This document shows, piece by piece, positions 47,624 through 58,639 of a stretch of 64,000 nt of DNA. A program made the translations under genes and the position numbers. This DNA comes from Isoetes taiwanensis (Eukaryota; Streptophyta; Lycopodiopsida; Isoetales; Isoetaceae). Numbering within the stretch: the stretch's first letter is position 1; each line of letters starts with the position of its first letter. The notes beneath the pieces were generated by a model. That model did not search any database. It was not told where the DNA came from and saw nothing but the letters and a program-made list of their open reading frames with translations. The stretch spans positions 15,506,275 to 15,570,274 of the forward strand of contig JAJEKV010000010.1 of the NCBI GenBank assembly GCA_021234155.1. Reading direction: 5' to 3'.

Positions 47624-49270
47624 TTACCCTTCAAAATCACGGTATGCTATGTCGAAGGACCTGTCATTTGTAATACCAGTTGTTTTTGTGACCGATCGAT
47701 CAGCATCAGTATTTGTGTCCTCAATCTCAATAATACTATTGTTGCCTATACCAGTAGTATTGGAGCTCACAGCCACATTTGAATTTGCTGATTCAGGCCT
47801 TTTATACAGCTTTGGTGGCATTATGATCGAACTATCAGGACTATCTGGTTCACTGTACCTTTTTCTATTGTGCTCACTTTGGCTATATACGTTCTCCTGC
47901 TGCTGCTTTGCAATCAGAAATTTGATTGGCTTGATGGTTTTTTCCAGTATGTCCGTCAATTTAGTCTCCCCGAACTCCTTGTTAAGATCAATGTTTGGAT
48001 TTTCAGCAAACTTTATTGTCATTTTGACCATAATATCCCTTGCTCTGAGGTATCCTACATATGCTGCAATGGCTGTCTTGAGAGGTTTTGTAGACAGTAT
48101 TGAGGTAAAGAAGGCAAAGCTTACCATAGTAGGATGTTCTGGCCATGCCCTGTCAAGATTATTCATCAAAAACCACACAGCATGGTCCAGCCAAATGATA
48201 GTATCAGGACATTCACCATTTTCCTTGGCAATTTTACCACAAGTACATTTAATGAATGGGCAGAAAGTGCGCCACATTTTTTTAATGTAAAAATCATGCC
48301 TTCTTTCATCAATTTTTGCCTGGTGACTTTTCTGCCCTATGGATATTGTCTTGCTGTTACTGCACTCAAGGCCAAAGTATTTTGCAGCAAAAGGCAGAGT
48401 TATTTCCACCTTGTCCACCTTACGTATACAATTGTCGACATCATCACAAGCTTCTTTCAGATCATTATCTTCAAGACTGGCCAGTTGTTTCCATGCTTCA
48501 AGACTGATAGGTGCCAAGACTCCGAGATTTTTACTCTTCCAGAGTGCTTGTTTATATTGGGCTCCATGTGATTCAACCTCTCTTTGTGTCATGATTGGAA
48601 ATCTTTGGCAGTTAAAGAAGTTTAGCCTGTTGATAGGAACTTTGTCCTCATCCTCCTCATTGGTGATACCATTATTATCATTTTCATGTTTAGCACTGAA
48701 AGCTGCTTTGTACTCATCAGGTAGCATATCCACATTGAATAGACAGTTATTATAAACTGCATTGGGTACCATTTTGACTTGTGCAGCAGGTGCCTTTGCT
48801 TTTGGACGTCTATTAACGGGAAATGTAAATTTGACCCCATTCGCTCTTTTCGAGTGTGTAAGCCCCTTGACAAAGGTCCTTAAATTAGCAGCTTCCTTTT
48901 GTGTGGCACTGAATTGTGCTAAAGGTAGCCTTGCATATCTGCTATCAATGATACTTTTGCACGAATTGAGATCATACCCAACTTTTCCAAAGCCAGATAC
49001 CATTGTAAGAAAGTTGCTCATGCCCATGTGCGTAATTGCTGAATTGTCGCTATTTGTCACTGTATTTTCCATGTTGATAATGTACTGATGTAATTCTCTT
49101 CTGATGATGCATGCTAAAATCGTCTGCACAGCATGATTTGGTGCTGGCCTGCCTATTAGAGAGTAGCCGCAGTCACTGAGTTCCATACTCCATTCATATT
49201 GATTAGAGGCATCATTGCTTATGTTGTTACTGGAAGGCAGATTGCGCTGTATAACTGTCATTGATCCTTC
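47624..49270 (-). CDS. PLE ORF2, conserved protein of unknown family (copy C)
   Basis: Open from the acceptor CTTTTTTAG|GAAGGATCAATG; ATG at 49261 gives 545 residues to TAA at 47624. It aligns throughout with the copy A protein. Conserved points are RPAPNHAVQTILACI (38-52), NNCLFNVDMLP (171-181), LNFFNCQRFPIMT (213-225), SKNLGVLAPIS, IGQKSHQAK-DERR-DFY, and a cluster C334, C339, C341, C351 with H360 (CPFIKCTC, CPDTIIWLDHAVW) that could hold zinc. A Ser-rich basic tail follows. The frame is intact, which with the intact RT suggests recent activity. No known family recognised. Confidence 0.75.
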   Translation of the reverse strand, partial: EGSMTVIQRNLPSSNNISNDASNQYEWSMELSDCGYSLIGRPAPNHAVQTILACIIRRELHQYIINMENTVTNSDNSAITHMGMSNFLTMVSGFGKVGYDLNSCKSIIDSRYARLPLAQFSATQKEAANLRTFVKGLTHSKRANGVKFTFPVNRRPKAKAPAAQVKMVPNAVYNNCLFNVDMLPDEYKAAFSAKHENDNNGITNEEDEDKVPINRLNFFNCQRFPIMTQREVESHGAQYKQALWKSKNLGVLAPISLEAWKQLASLEDNDLKEACDDVDNCIRKVDKVEITLPFAAKYFGLECSNSKTISIGQKSHQAKIDERRHDFYIKKMWRTFCPFIKCTCGKIAKENGECPDTIIWLDHAVWFLMNNLDRAWPEHPTMVSFAFFTSILSTKPLKTAIAAYVGYLRARDIMVKMTIKFAENPNIDLNKEFGETKLTDILEKTIKPIKFLIAKQQQENVYSQSEHNRKRYSEPDSPDSSIIMPPKLYKRPESANSNVAVSSNTTGIGNNSIIEIEDTNTDADRSVTKTTGITNDRSFDIAYRDFEG

Positions 49271-49376
49271 CTAAAAAAGACTTAAACGTTAGATATTATA
49301 AAAGAGGCCAGTCATGATTAATACAGCAGAAATTATGCGGACTGGTCAAGCTCGATACATCAAAGTAAACATGTTA

Positions 49377-50103
49377 CAAGAAAATTAATACGTCCTACGG
49401 CGCATTGTTCCAGTTTTAGCATGTCCTTATATTCCCTTTAATTCTCCTGGATTCCCTTACATTCTAGAAATTTCTAGAAAATTTTAGAACTTTCTGGAAT
49501 ATTTTGAAACTTTTAAAACATCCTAGAATATTATAGTCGATTTTATCTTAATTAGAACATTACCCTTAAGTATATTTGAAACATAAATTATTCATAGAAT
49601 TAATGCTTGGTCTAGTGGTTAGAGTGAGGGGTTTAGGGGATTGAGGACCAGGGTTCGATGTGGTAGGTGGAGTCATACGAGAACCCAAATACAACTAGCA
49701 TGCGACGAGGACCAGGGTTCGAATCCCCCCAATAACATAAAAAAATTTAAAAGCCTTTCCTTAAGGAACGAGCATTCAATATGAGCCTTAGGATCTTAGA
49801 CTTGATCAACGATCAAGATCTCACCATATAAAAGCAATATGAGCCGTAGGATCTATTACATATAATTCCCAAAGCCACGTGGACCGTAGGATATGTCCCC
49901 AAGCCACGTGAGCCGTCGGATCTCGGACCGACGGTCAGGATCAGATCAATCTGGACCGTAGAACCGCGGTACACATATTATATGTAAACTCCCAGGCCAT
50001 CTGGGCCGTAGGATACGTCCCAAACCCACGTGAGCCGTCGGATCTCGAACGGACGGTCGGATAAGCGCGAAACATAAGAACATATAGAGATCAGATATAT
50101 ACA
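49377..50103. repeat. AGATTC/TTCTAGAA-type unit with tRNA-like boxes, copy 1
   Basis: Begins AAGAAAATTAATACGTCCTA, has a short degenerate GATTC and TTCTAGAA section, then the tRNA-like segment, AAAAGCCTTTCCTTAAGG, and a run of GAGCCGTCGGATCTCGGACC-like modules, ending near ACATAAGAACATATA. It is the shorter sister of the next unit, with which it is head-to-tail. Confidence 0.65.
49603..49730 (+). repeat. tRNA-derived (SINE-like) Pol III promoter segment 1
   Basis: TGGTCTAGTGG (49606-49618 region) fits the tRNA A box, and GGTTCGATG (near 49652) and GGTTCGAATCC (near 49716) fit the B box; the second B box sits in a short internal duplication (GAGGACCAGGGTTCGA appears twice). Spacing and sequence resemble a decayed tRNA head as in plant SINEs, but no acceptor stem closes it. 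Confidence 0.55.
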
Positions 50104-51440
50104 AGAAATTTAATACGTCCTACGTGCAAGTTCTTGTCGTGCCCTACATTCTAAAAGAATCTCTTGAGAATACTCTAAATTCGTAGATTCTCTAAGATTC
50201 TACCAAGGTTCTCTTAGAGATTTCGTGAGCATTTGTTTCATTAGATTTCCGTAGATTCTCCAAGATTCTATGAAGATCCCCTTAGATTCCCTTAGATTCC
50301 TTTAGATTTTATGAGATTGCCCTAGGTTCCCTTACATTACACGAGATTCAAAGAGATTCTATAAAGATTCCCTTCGATACTCTAAGATTTCATCAACATT
50401 TTCTTAGATTCCCTTAGATTTTATAAAGATTTCTTTAGATCCCCCAGATTTTAAGAGATTCCCTTAGGCTTGTAAATATTTTCCTAGATTCTCGTACATT
50501 TTATAAGATTTTCTTAGATTCTATTAGATTCTTCTGGATTCCTTTACATTCCAGAACTTTTTAGAACATTCTAAGACTTTCTGGAACATTCTAAGACTTT
50601 CAATATATTCTAGAACTTTCTGGAAGTATTTCCCTAGATTTCCTTGCATTCCCGTAGATTCCCCTATATTCTAGAACATTCTAAAACTTATTAGAACAAT
50701 TTGGAACTTTCTGGAAGAATTTTCTTAGATCCCCCAGATTCCCTTATGTTTTAGAACTTTCTAGAAGATTCTAGAACTTTCTAGAGCCTTCCAGAACATT
50801 CTAGAACTTTCTTGAACTAGCTAGAATGTTATAGTCTATTTTATCTTAATGGGAACATTACCCTTAAGTGTATTTGAAACATAAATTATTCATGGAATTA
50901 ATGCTTGGTCTAGTGGTTAGAATGGGGATTGGGGAGTCAATGGTTAGGGTTCGAATCCCCCACACAACATAAAAATTTTAAAAGCCTTTTCCTAAGGGAG
51001 GAGCATTCAACTTGGGCCGTAGGATCTTGGACCTGATCAAGGGTCGAGATCTCACCACGTGATAATAATTTTAAAGCAACATGAGCCATAGGATCTATTA
51101 CATATAATTCCCAAAGTCATGTGCACCGTAGGATGTGTGCCAAGCCACGTGAGCCGTAAGATCTCGGATCGACGATCAGGATCGGATCAACCTAGACCGT
51201 AGGATCGATTACATATAATTCCCAAAGCCATGTGCACCGTAGGATGTGTCCCAAAGCAACGTGAGCCGTAGGATCTCGGACCGACGATAATGATCAGATC
51301 AACCTGGACCGTAGGATCGCTTACATATAGTCTATACACAAACTACCAAGCCATCTGGGCCGTAGGATACGTCCCAAAGCTAGGTGAGCCGTAGGATCTC
51401 AGATCAACGGCCGGATTCAGGAGGACAAACATAAGAACAT
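50104..51440. repeat. AGATTC/TTCTAGAA-type unit with tRNA-like boxes, copy 2
   Basis: Starts TTTAATACGTCCTACGTG, then about 500 bp of AGATTC words, a TTCTAGAACTTTCTGGAA-rich section, the shared block GAACATTACCCTTAAGT-TA, the tRNA-like segment, and about 400 bp of GAGCCGTAGGATCTCGGACC modules repeated at least six times. Ends ACATAAGAACATATATA. No gene is seen. Confidence 0.65.
50901..50970 (+). repeat. tRNA-derived (SINE-like) Pol III promoter segment 2
   Basis: ATGCTTGGTCTAGTGGTTAG contains the A-box match and GGTTCGAATCCCCC (about 50948) the B-box match, about 40 bp apart as in a tRNA. It is the undisrupted counterpart of the copy at 49603. Confidence 0.6.
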
Positions 51441-51587
51441 ATATATGTTATGATATAGTTCGGTTAATACTAATTTTTTACACATTGGTCTGTCCGGTTT
51501 GGCATCATGTTTTATGCTAGTCTTTCACTCATTTTTGTTTCATTCTCTATCTAACCATTTGCTCCATGTGTTCTCGTTGACTTCTTT

Positions 51588-51625
<38 letters not shown>

Positions 51626-54600
51626 TTCGCGTTTCTATTTGTTTTTTGATCCACATTTCATTAGTTTCATATGTGTTTTTCTTTCGTTTATTCATTGACT
51701 GTGTGGATCCTTGATTCGCTTCTTTCTTAATCCATTCACTCAAGTTCCTTTTCGTCTTTTATTCAATTAACCTTTTGAATTGTCTTTACTCTATTAGCCT
51801 TGCTTAGCCCTTTCTTCTTGATTTGTAACCCCCACCTGATCTATTCTAGTCATCCTTTTTGCCCACTATGTTCTGTCTTCTATTGCTCATTTGTTACTTG
51901 TTTCTTTGCTTTCAATCTGTTATGTTCAAACCCATTGTACCAAGTTGGTTTGGCTGATTCAATCCACTGCTGTGTTTCACGACGTCAATGACGCAATGTT
52001 AATCGATATCTTAGCCTTTGCTTATGGTTTTTATCTGTTGTCTATTTTCTTAATGGTCAGTTATATAGTGGTTGTTTATATTCGGTGAGATTTAATAATA
52101 CACTGGTTTGCTTTCTTTGCATGATTCCGGACCATTTGGGTCATGTTTTTATCAGGTTTTGATGCTTTTTCCATTGAGTTGTTATTGTTCTTTGCTACAT
52201 TGCTCCATGGTTTCCACATTCTAGACTTTAGAGTGCGAGTGGTTTATTTGCTCCTTAGCTTTTTGGTATCCTCGATCACTTCACCTATATACGCTTCATT
52301 CTTTTTTGAATTACTACATTGCCACCATTCCCTTTTTGTCACAGGAAGTTCGTTTGGTCTTAGTAATTCCATTGTTTCCTATTAGCTTCGTTTACTCTTT
52401 TATTTTTTGTCGTTTCATTTGCTCCATTTGCACTTTCATCTTGCCTTCTTTGTACCATTGCCTTAAGCTACTCCTTCAAACTCCATTGCCTTCATTCTTG
52501 CATTTGCTAATCCTATATTTTCTGTTACGTTTCCAACCCACTGTCCCTGTGGCCTGGTTGCTCAGTTTAGCTTGGTTGCTCACTTTTTTCTAGGATTTCC
52601 AAATTTTCAAGTACTTTATTTATGCCTTTATTTCTGGTTGTTCAAGTTTGTCAATAGGTTTCTTTGTTTTTAGGCATTTTTACTTTTGTCATTTAGGTAT
52701 TCTTTTGGCCCCTTTTACTCCCATTTTTATGTTTTTATGTCTTCCGGATTGACCCTTTGTTATTTCCGTTTTTAGATTTGTTACGCTTGCTTTATATGTC
52801 CTATTAGCTTCTTCTGTGCATTCTGTTTCATTTTGTTTCAATAATCCTTGTGGACTCGTTTCTCCCTTTCTTTACTCCACATTTTCAATGTATTCTCTTA
52901 GATTCGACTTGCTCCATTATGGGTTGTTGCACTCCTTTTTGTTATACGCTCCTCATTATCTCAGCAGCTCCATTTGATGGCATTTCTCTATTCGGTTGTG
53001 TATTTCATGTTCCCTTCATTGATTTCCTTTGGCTTGTTGTTTTGTTTCACATTGCTTCTTTAGTTGCATCGGTTCCTTCCTTGTCTTCTTGCTCCTTGTC
53101 CTTTGCTAGTTCGGATTTATGTATCTTTGTTAGTGTGGTATGTATTGGTACGTTGGCCATTGCCATCGTCACTCTATTGATGTCGTCAGGTTCATGGCTC
53201 TGTTTGCTGTTGTTCCACGAGTTCCTTTCCTCATCTCTTACTACACTTTTCCATCTTCTCCTTCATTTTTATGCCTCTCTTCTGTCTCCCACGACAATGT
53301 CCGATTGTGTCCTTCTTTTCTTCTTTGGCTGAATTTATCCTCTCTGTACCTTCAGGCTTTGTGGCTGTTCCTCTTTTGCCATAGTTTCTATCAGCCTTAT
53401 ATGGCATTCTGTTTCGTTTTATTTCAGTGACCCTTATAGTCTCATTTCTCCCTTTCTTTCGAACAGTTTTCATTTTGGCTTCCTTTCTTTCTTTGTCCAT
53501 GTTGAGATTTGTTCCTCTTCTATCGGCCGATATATATGTTGTCATAGGACCCATCCTAAGAATGCCACGGTTCAATTGCGACATTCCTTGGATGGGGATG
53601 CCCCTTTTTCGCACTCCCTATTTATTCAGCATCTTTTCATTTTTCGTCATCGGCGTTCTCTTGAGCTAGTTTTCTCCTTCTCTATCCTACCAGTTTCCCT
53701 CACCCTCCCTCCCTTGATGGTTTGTCTGCATCTGATCTTATCTGCGTTTTGTTTTCTCATTACCCCTTTTCATTCCATTTCCTTTTTTTGCCCGTTGACC
53801 ATCTCTGTCTATGTTTCCATATTTTTCGGGTCCCTCTGCAGCCTCTAGATCTTCAATGGTTTCCTTTCGATGTTTTTTGATAGTGCACATGTCCTTATTC
53901 ATCAGTTTTCTCGATGTGGCACTTTAGACTCTGAGGCCTACTCATTATCTCGTTCTTCTCGGAGTCTGTCAAATCTTTTGTACTTTTCAGGTCGCCTTGC
54001 AGCCCTCGATATCCTCTGTGCTTTCTTTCTTCTTTGAAGATACATATATCCTTATTTCCATTTTTTCTCGGTGTGGCTCTGTAGCCTCCGCGACTTCTTA
54101 TCATTTCAGGCTTGTGGTTCTGTCTATGTTGTGGCTCTGTGGTCGTCAGCTTTGTCTGTATAGTTCCTTTTTCTCGGCGTGGCATTGTAGCCTCCGAGTA
54201 AGTATTTGCTATGCATTTTCTTTCGGCGTGGCGATGTAGCCTCCGAGGCAGCATTAATCGGATGTTCTTTCATGTAATGGTTTTTTTCGCAGACGGTTCT
54301 CGATTGGTCGGCTGTTGTTTGTTCCTCGGCATGGCCCTGAGCTTCCGAGTGCTATTATATTCTTGATATTTGGGCTTTGGCACATGCCTATGCCTTCTGA
54401 CTTTCTAACGGGTCATTCTCGTTTTTAGACTATGCCGTGCAGGTCAGTTTCTTACAGTTCTCTCAGTTGTCAGCGCCATCATGTGGTATATCAACTCACT
54501 TCTCGGCGGACGTATGCTAGCAGCATCCTTCAAGAGCGTTGGCGATCGTCTCTCATTTAGGATTTTCCTCGAAAACCTAAAAGGCCGAGGTTTTTCATCC

Positions 54601-54800
54601 CAATGAGAAGCGTTCGTCAATTATCTCACCTTTGCATAGACCATGCGGCGGATAAATCATGTTTTATCTTGTATTCCCTAGTCTCATCATGCTCCCGATG
54701 ATTGTCTAGTTTTCGGAGCACTCAAATTTCAAGTTTTTCAGAAGTTCTACTCCAGTAGGGGTATCAATTTGTATTCAACGATTTTACAAAGCTCAATGAG
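51441..54800. other. Pyrimidine-rich tract without a credible gene
   Basis: About 3.3 kb in which the + strand is strongly T and C rich; it includes a 30-nt T run (51592-51621). Open frames on either strand give low-complexity Phe/Leu/Ser or Arg/Lys/Glu peptides without homology. A 27-bp sequence, ATATATGTTGTCATAGGACC then CATCCT, occurs at 53531 and again at 54821 in direct orientation and may mark repeat boundaries. Confidence 0.5.
53823..54350. repeat. Degenerate tandem repeat with CTCGG...CCGAG hairpins
   Basis: Five diverged versions of CTCGGCGTGGC, five or six bases, TAGCC, TCCGAG occur at about 53910, 54067, 54173, 54222 and 54324. Each can fold with CTCGG/CCGAG and GGC/GCC stems. The first two sit in a repeat unit of about 160 bp (GCAGCC...GTCCTTATT or TATCCTTATT...CTCGG). 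Purpose unknown. Confidence 0.5.
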
Positions 54801-56940
54801 AACACCACTTCACTTCCAATATATATGTTGTCATAGGACCCATCCTGGGAATTAGGTTTCATGGTATTGGTATTTGGGCCTAGGCTGAGAGCATATTTCG
54901 CAGTCCACTTCAGTAGTGCCCCATCTTATCTTCTGTTGCATGTTCATTCTATTTGATGGAGAGCTTGACTTCAAGTTACAGACTAGAATCTGGGGCCAAG
55001 CTGGCCAAGCAGCTTAGCAACCTGCAAAATAGAATAGTTTATTAGGCATCATTGTTTTTCTTGTGAATGTTGAGCTCTTTAGGTTGTTTTTCTACATTCG
55101 AGAAAAATTACTAATATTTACCAAAATTCTTCATACAGTATGCCTTGGGTCCATTCGTTGTTTATCCAAACAGAAGAAAGCTCTTTCCATGCCGCTTGGA
55201 GCAAATGTCATATTTACGAGATGCCTTTCTGTTGCCTATACTTCTTTTTCTTCTTGCCAGTCTGAATCAACTGTTTTCCAGACTTAATGCCTACATCTTG
55301 AAGTGGCCTTCCTTTAAATTTTACAATAGAGATGGAATTTCCAAAAAAGACAGAATTTCCAAACCTTTTGTGATGGAGTTGGCACTCCAAATCATCTTCT
55401 TCTTCATGCTTATGTTTCCTGGATTTTCCAAAACAAGAGCGTGTCCTGACCCATGGAGGATCAAAGCCATAGAGAGCAATTCTTTTAAATACACAGCCTG
55501 TGCCCAAGTCAATTTCTTCTTGAGTTCCACAAGTATTTTGCGTTTGGGCTGTGTAGAAGCTACATAGATTATAGCAATGGTTATTTGCTTACTAATGATA
55601 CAAATGTTGTTATCTCTGTTTCTATTCTTTTTGCATAACTTTCCAATTCAAAGTAATAATGTAGAAAGAAAGAAAGAAATGTGCAAATATATATTTCTTA
55701 TGAATACATTAGATGTACAAGAGATTTATCGTGGCAGCCTTGGAATGAGTCAATAAAGAGGAATATTCTCGTGGTGAACATTTCCCTCTACAAATCCATC
55801 TAGTAATAATAGATGCATGTCAATCTAGGAACATGCAAGACTGGAACCTATGGTAGTGCCTTGTGTTTTGATGTCTATAGGATAGAGACACATTTTTCAT
55901 AACAACCATGGGTTTCCCACTATGAAGCTCATTTTTCCTTCGAAACTTCAAACCCTCAACATTTTCCATTGTTACCCCACCTAATGGTAGCCATTGGGTT
56001 TTAGGCCTGGATGGATATGTATACATTGACCTGACCCTTAGACCACCATGTTTTATTTCTCCTTTTTCTATTCCAGCCACTCAACGGTTACTAATGAGCT
56101 ACGAGCTTGGGTGTCTCCGAGATCACCATACCCGTTCTACTTGCTATTAAGTTTATAAGAAATTTATTGTGACAGCTAAGGCCATCATGAACATTTCTCT
56201 TTTTCTAAATTTATTATAGGGGAATTTGTGTCAACTCGACACTAATGTGAATCTTCAGCCGAATCTCAAACCATGATTCTTTGCCATCATATCTAGCATA
56301 ATGACAGGGGATTTATTTGATATTGTTATACACGTTTTTCTATGGTTTTTATATGATTTGATGGTTGTATTTTGAGCTACATACTAATGCGTACAGCTTG
56401 AGTGCATATATGCTCTCGTTGCTTTTGTGTGCACTTTTCAATGGTTTCAATGGTTAAACCCTAAGAATCAATACCAATCAACTGATTGTTGGAGCAATCT
56501 TACTCAGGTTTTTATAATTCTTTGAATTTAAGGTATTGATGATATTCTATAGCTTTGTTTTCTTAAAGATATGGATAGGCTATGTAGGTGATTGCAACTT
56601 GATACAAATTTTGCTCTATATCGGGTTTTATGAAGTATGTAGTCATGGTTTTAGTCAGATTCATGGTGTCTAGATTCATGGTGTCTAGCTATTGTTGATC
56701 GCAAGTTCTTGCTAGTGGCTTCTCATGGCTTGTTAGGTTGCTCCACTAGTGCGTGGGAAGTTGCTTTGGATGTTTGTCATTTAGACTGATGTGTTTGGAG
56801 GCTTTAGCCTTAATAGTTGTCGAGAACTTATGTTCTTGTTGGCCAGGTTATTTTATTTGCCTAGATGGTACTGGTTTCAGGATCAAGTTGCCTTTGCTAG
56901 GAAGATAGACTAGCGAGCATCAGATAATCAATCATCCAAA
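54801..56940. other. Intergenic stretch, no recognised gene
   Basis: A minus-strand open stretch at 55214-55560 gives a basic, protein-like sequence (ECQLHHKRFGNSVFFGNS, VKFKGRPLQDVGIK) that could be an exon, but I cannot name it and see no neighbouring exons. The remainder is AT-rich with no structure noted. Confidence 0.3.
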
Positions 56941-57192
56941 TTGGTTGCTGATACAACTACTGGGAAGAAAAGGAAAAGGCTTCCAAAAGGAACGGAGGGT
57001 TTGATGGAAAAAATGCAAAAAGGACAAGCTGAATTATTTGAGAAGTTGCAGGAAACAACAAGAGAATCAACTTCCTCTATTCTACAAGCAAATGCAGAAC
57101 GGTTCAGTCAGATTATTGAGGTTACTAAGCAGATTCAAAGTCACATGGGAGACATAGCTGGAAGCTTGAAGTACCTTTGTGAAAAAGAGTAG
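56941..57192 (+). CDS. C-terminal exon of a Myb/SANT-like (Harbinger partner) protein, tentative
   Basis: About 84 codons: DTTTGKKRKRLPKGTEGLM, then a helical Glu/Gln-rich segment (KMQKGQAELFEKLQETTRES, IIEVTKQIQSHMGDIAGSL) ending in a stop. Basic patch plus amphipathic coil is typical of the tail of plant Myb/SANT-like proteins encoded by PIF/Harbinger elements; a Harbinger transposase lies 2.4 kb downstream on the other strand. The DNA-binding domain is not visible, so the call rests on composition and context. Confidence 0.3.
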   Translation: MVADTTTGKKRKRLPKGTEGLMEKMQKGQAELFEKLQETTRESTSSILQANAERFSQIIEVTKQIQSHMGDIAGSLKYLCEKE

Positions 57193-57823
57193 TTTGTTTT
57201 AGTCATACGATGGAAACAATTGTCCTTTCTTATTGCTTTGTTCTTTCTTGCATTTGTGTTTTGTAAGATATCAATATATTTTATGAAAGATTATTTGCTC
57301 TTTAAGACATCATATATGTGTTTGAAATACTATTTTATTACCTGCTGTATGTGGCCAGCAAACAAAATTTTCTTATTTATAAGAAAAGGTATGTATTTTA
57401 TGATTTATTGCTTGGTAGCACATGCAGTATCAGGGTTGCCATTGTATGAGGACATGGGATGCAGCCTGATTCACCTATCATTTAAATGGGCCAGGATTTC
57501 TGAGTTTATTACTCATGGGTTTGTTACCGAGATCTTATCTTTCTTATTTTTCTTGTGATAATACATGGTTACATTCTACATTCTACAACTGGATTCTTGA
57601 TTCTACAACAAGAAACTCGTGTAGATGTTTATAGAAAAAAACGCAAGAAAGGACATTTTCAAAGGCATAATTAAAAGTGGGTCCATTACTATACCTACTT
57701 TGCCCCCTTTCTTTGTACGTGAGCAATTCAAAAGCATAATTAAAAGTGGGTCTATTGCTAGTCAATGCTATTGCAACTTATTACAGAAGCATTCCATTGT
57801 ACAACCAGTCGATACCAGCCAGA

Positions 57824-57894
57824 GTCCCTTTCGTCTAAGGGTTAGGACATCGTCTTTTCATGTCGAAGACACGGGTTCGAATTCCATAAGGGAC
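57824..57894 (+). tRNA. trnE: tRNA-Glu (TTC), mitochondrial type
   Basis: Acceptor GTCCCTT pairs perfectly with AAGGGAC; D arm GTCT/GGAC; anticodon loop TTTTCAT with TTC; T loop TTCGAAT. Sequence is that of plant mitochondrial trnE, not the nuclear tRNA-Glu. The T stem has a C-A mismatch and a G-T pair, and the anticodon stem a T-T mismatch; the C-A could be an RNA-editing position in the organelle or later decay. In the nucleus it is probably not functional. Confidence 0.75.
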
Positions 57895-58168
57895 AGACAC
57901 TTGCGTGTGCGTGCCCTATTGAATTGTTCTCACTCACATATTTGATTGGCGTCGAGCCGAATCGGAGGATGAGAACCAAGAGATGCCGGTCACCATGCTT
58001 TGTCTTTGGGTTCGTCGAACCTCATTACTCTATTTGCTTTTCCACGATGGTTTGCAACTAACTTGAATCATCTATCTGAAGTGTTATCCTGGAAGAGTGT
58101 TCTGAACCACTAACGGGCTGCTTCGGATCATTTTATACGTGAGCCACCCATGGCACATCAAGTTCAAA

Positions 58169-58249
58169 GGAAAGGTGGCTGCGTGGCCGAAAGCACATCC
58201 TAAGGATGCGTACCCTATGGGTATCATGGGTTCAAATCCCACCCTTTCC
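58169..58249 (+). tRNA. Class II tRNA (Leu UAA or Ser-like), mitochondrial origin
   Basis: Acceptor GGAAAGG/CCTTTCC is perfect; T arm ATGGG-TTCAAAT-CCCAC with one A-C mismatch; long variable arm TACCC-TAT-GGGTA marks class II. The best anticodon stem is CACAT/ATGCG with one A-C mismatch around loop CCTAAGG, giving UAA (Leu) if C33 is edited to U. The D arm and the G after the acceptor look Ser-like, so identity is open. The A-C mismatches fit C-to-U editing of tRNAs, reported for Isoetes mitochondria. Confidence 0.55.
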
Positions 58250-58383
58250 GTTGCTCATCGCGTCAAGTGTGCTGCCTTTCATGTTTGGCACCCCCGCAGG
58301 AAGAAAGAAGAAAGGGTGGGTGCCACATGGCATGCATCTATCTTCGAATCCTATTTGGTGTTCGGCTGTGCTGGGAGGTCGTG

Positions 58384-58639
58384 CGTGGAATATGTAGAAG
58401 CACCTCCTACTATTCCCGATGGTATTCATGGTTCTACCTTTTCCCCAGCCACGGGACCCCATGGTTCTCATGCTATTACAGGTACTTTTCCCCCAATAAT
58501 CCGTGGTATTTGTCAATCTCCGGGTCATCCGACCGAAAAGCATCACCTTGGCTTTGAAGCAGCTGCTCGGCATCGGCATTCCGCAGATGTGGTTCGGTCA
58601 TTCCCAGCCGTATCTATCCATTGGTGGGGCGGTCACCAA
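58384..58639 (+). pseudogene. cox3: cox3 3' fragment, nuclear copy of unedited mitochondrial DNA
   Basis: The frame reads EYVEAPPTIPDGIHGSTF, HGSHAITGTF, GFEAAARHRHSADVV and VSIHWWGG, the end of cytochrome c oxidase subunit 3. Where other plants have F, L, W, Y or V, the copy has S, P, R, H or A, each explained by one or two C-to-U edits (CGG for W, CAT for Y, TCT for F). The stop too seems to come from CAA at 58637. Over 20 such sites fall in about 85 codons. It is therefore genomic mtDNA moved to the nucleus and untranslatable as COX3 here. Homology upstream of 58384 is lost, perhaps at an intron or break. Confidence 0.85.

Larger units (their letters stand above)
45173..49376 (-). mobile_element. 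Penelope-like element copy C, body (5' truncated)
   Basis: Contains ORF2, intron 2, RT and the terminal hairpins on the minus strand. It is cut within intron 1, about 100 bp upstream of the ORF2 acceptor (49271-49272), where an AGATTC-type unit starts. Five-prime truncation is typical of target-primed retroelements. Confidence 0.7.

Noticed and set aside
51499-54254. Many ORFs of 60-160 codons on both strands
   Set aside because: They are low-complexity products of a T and C rich tract with no domain, no conserved start context and no relatives in the window.
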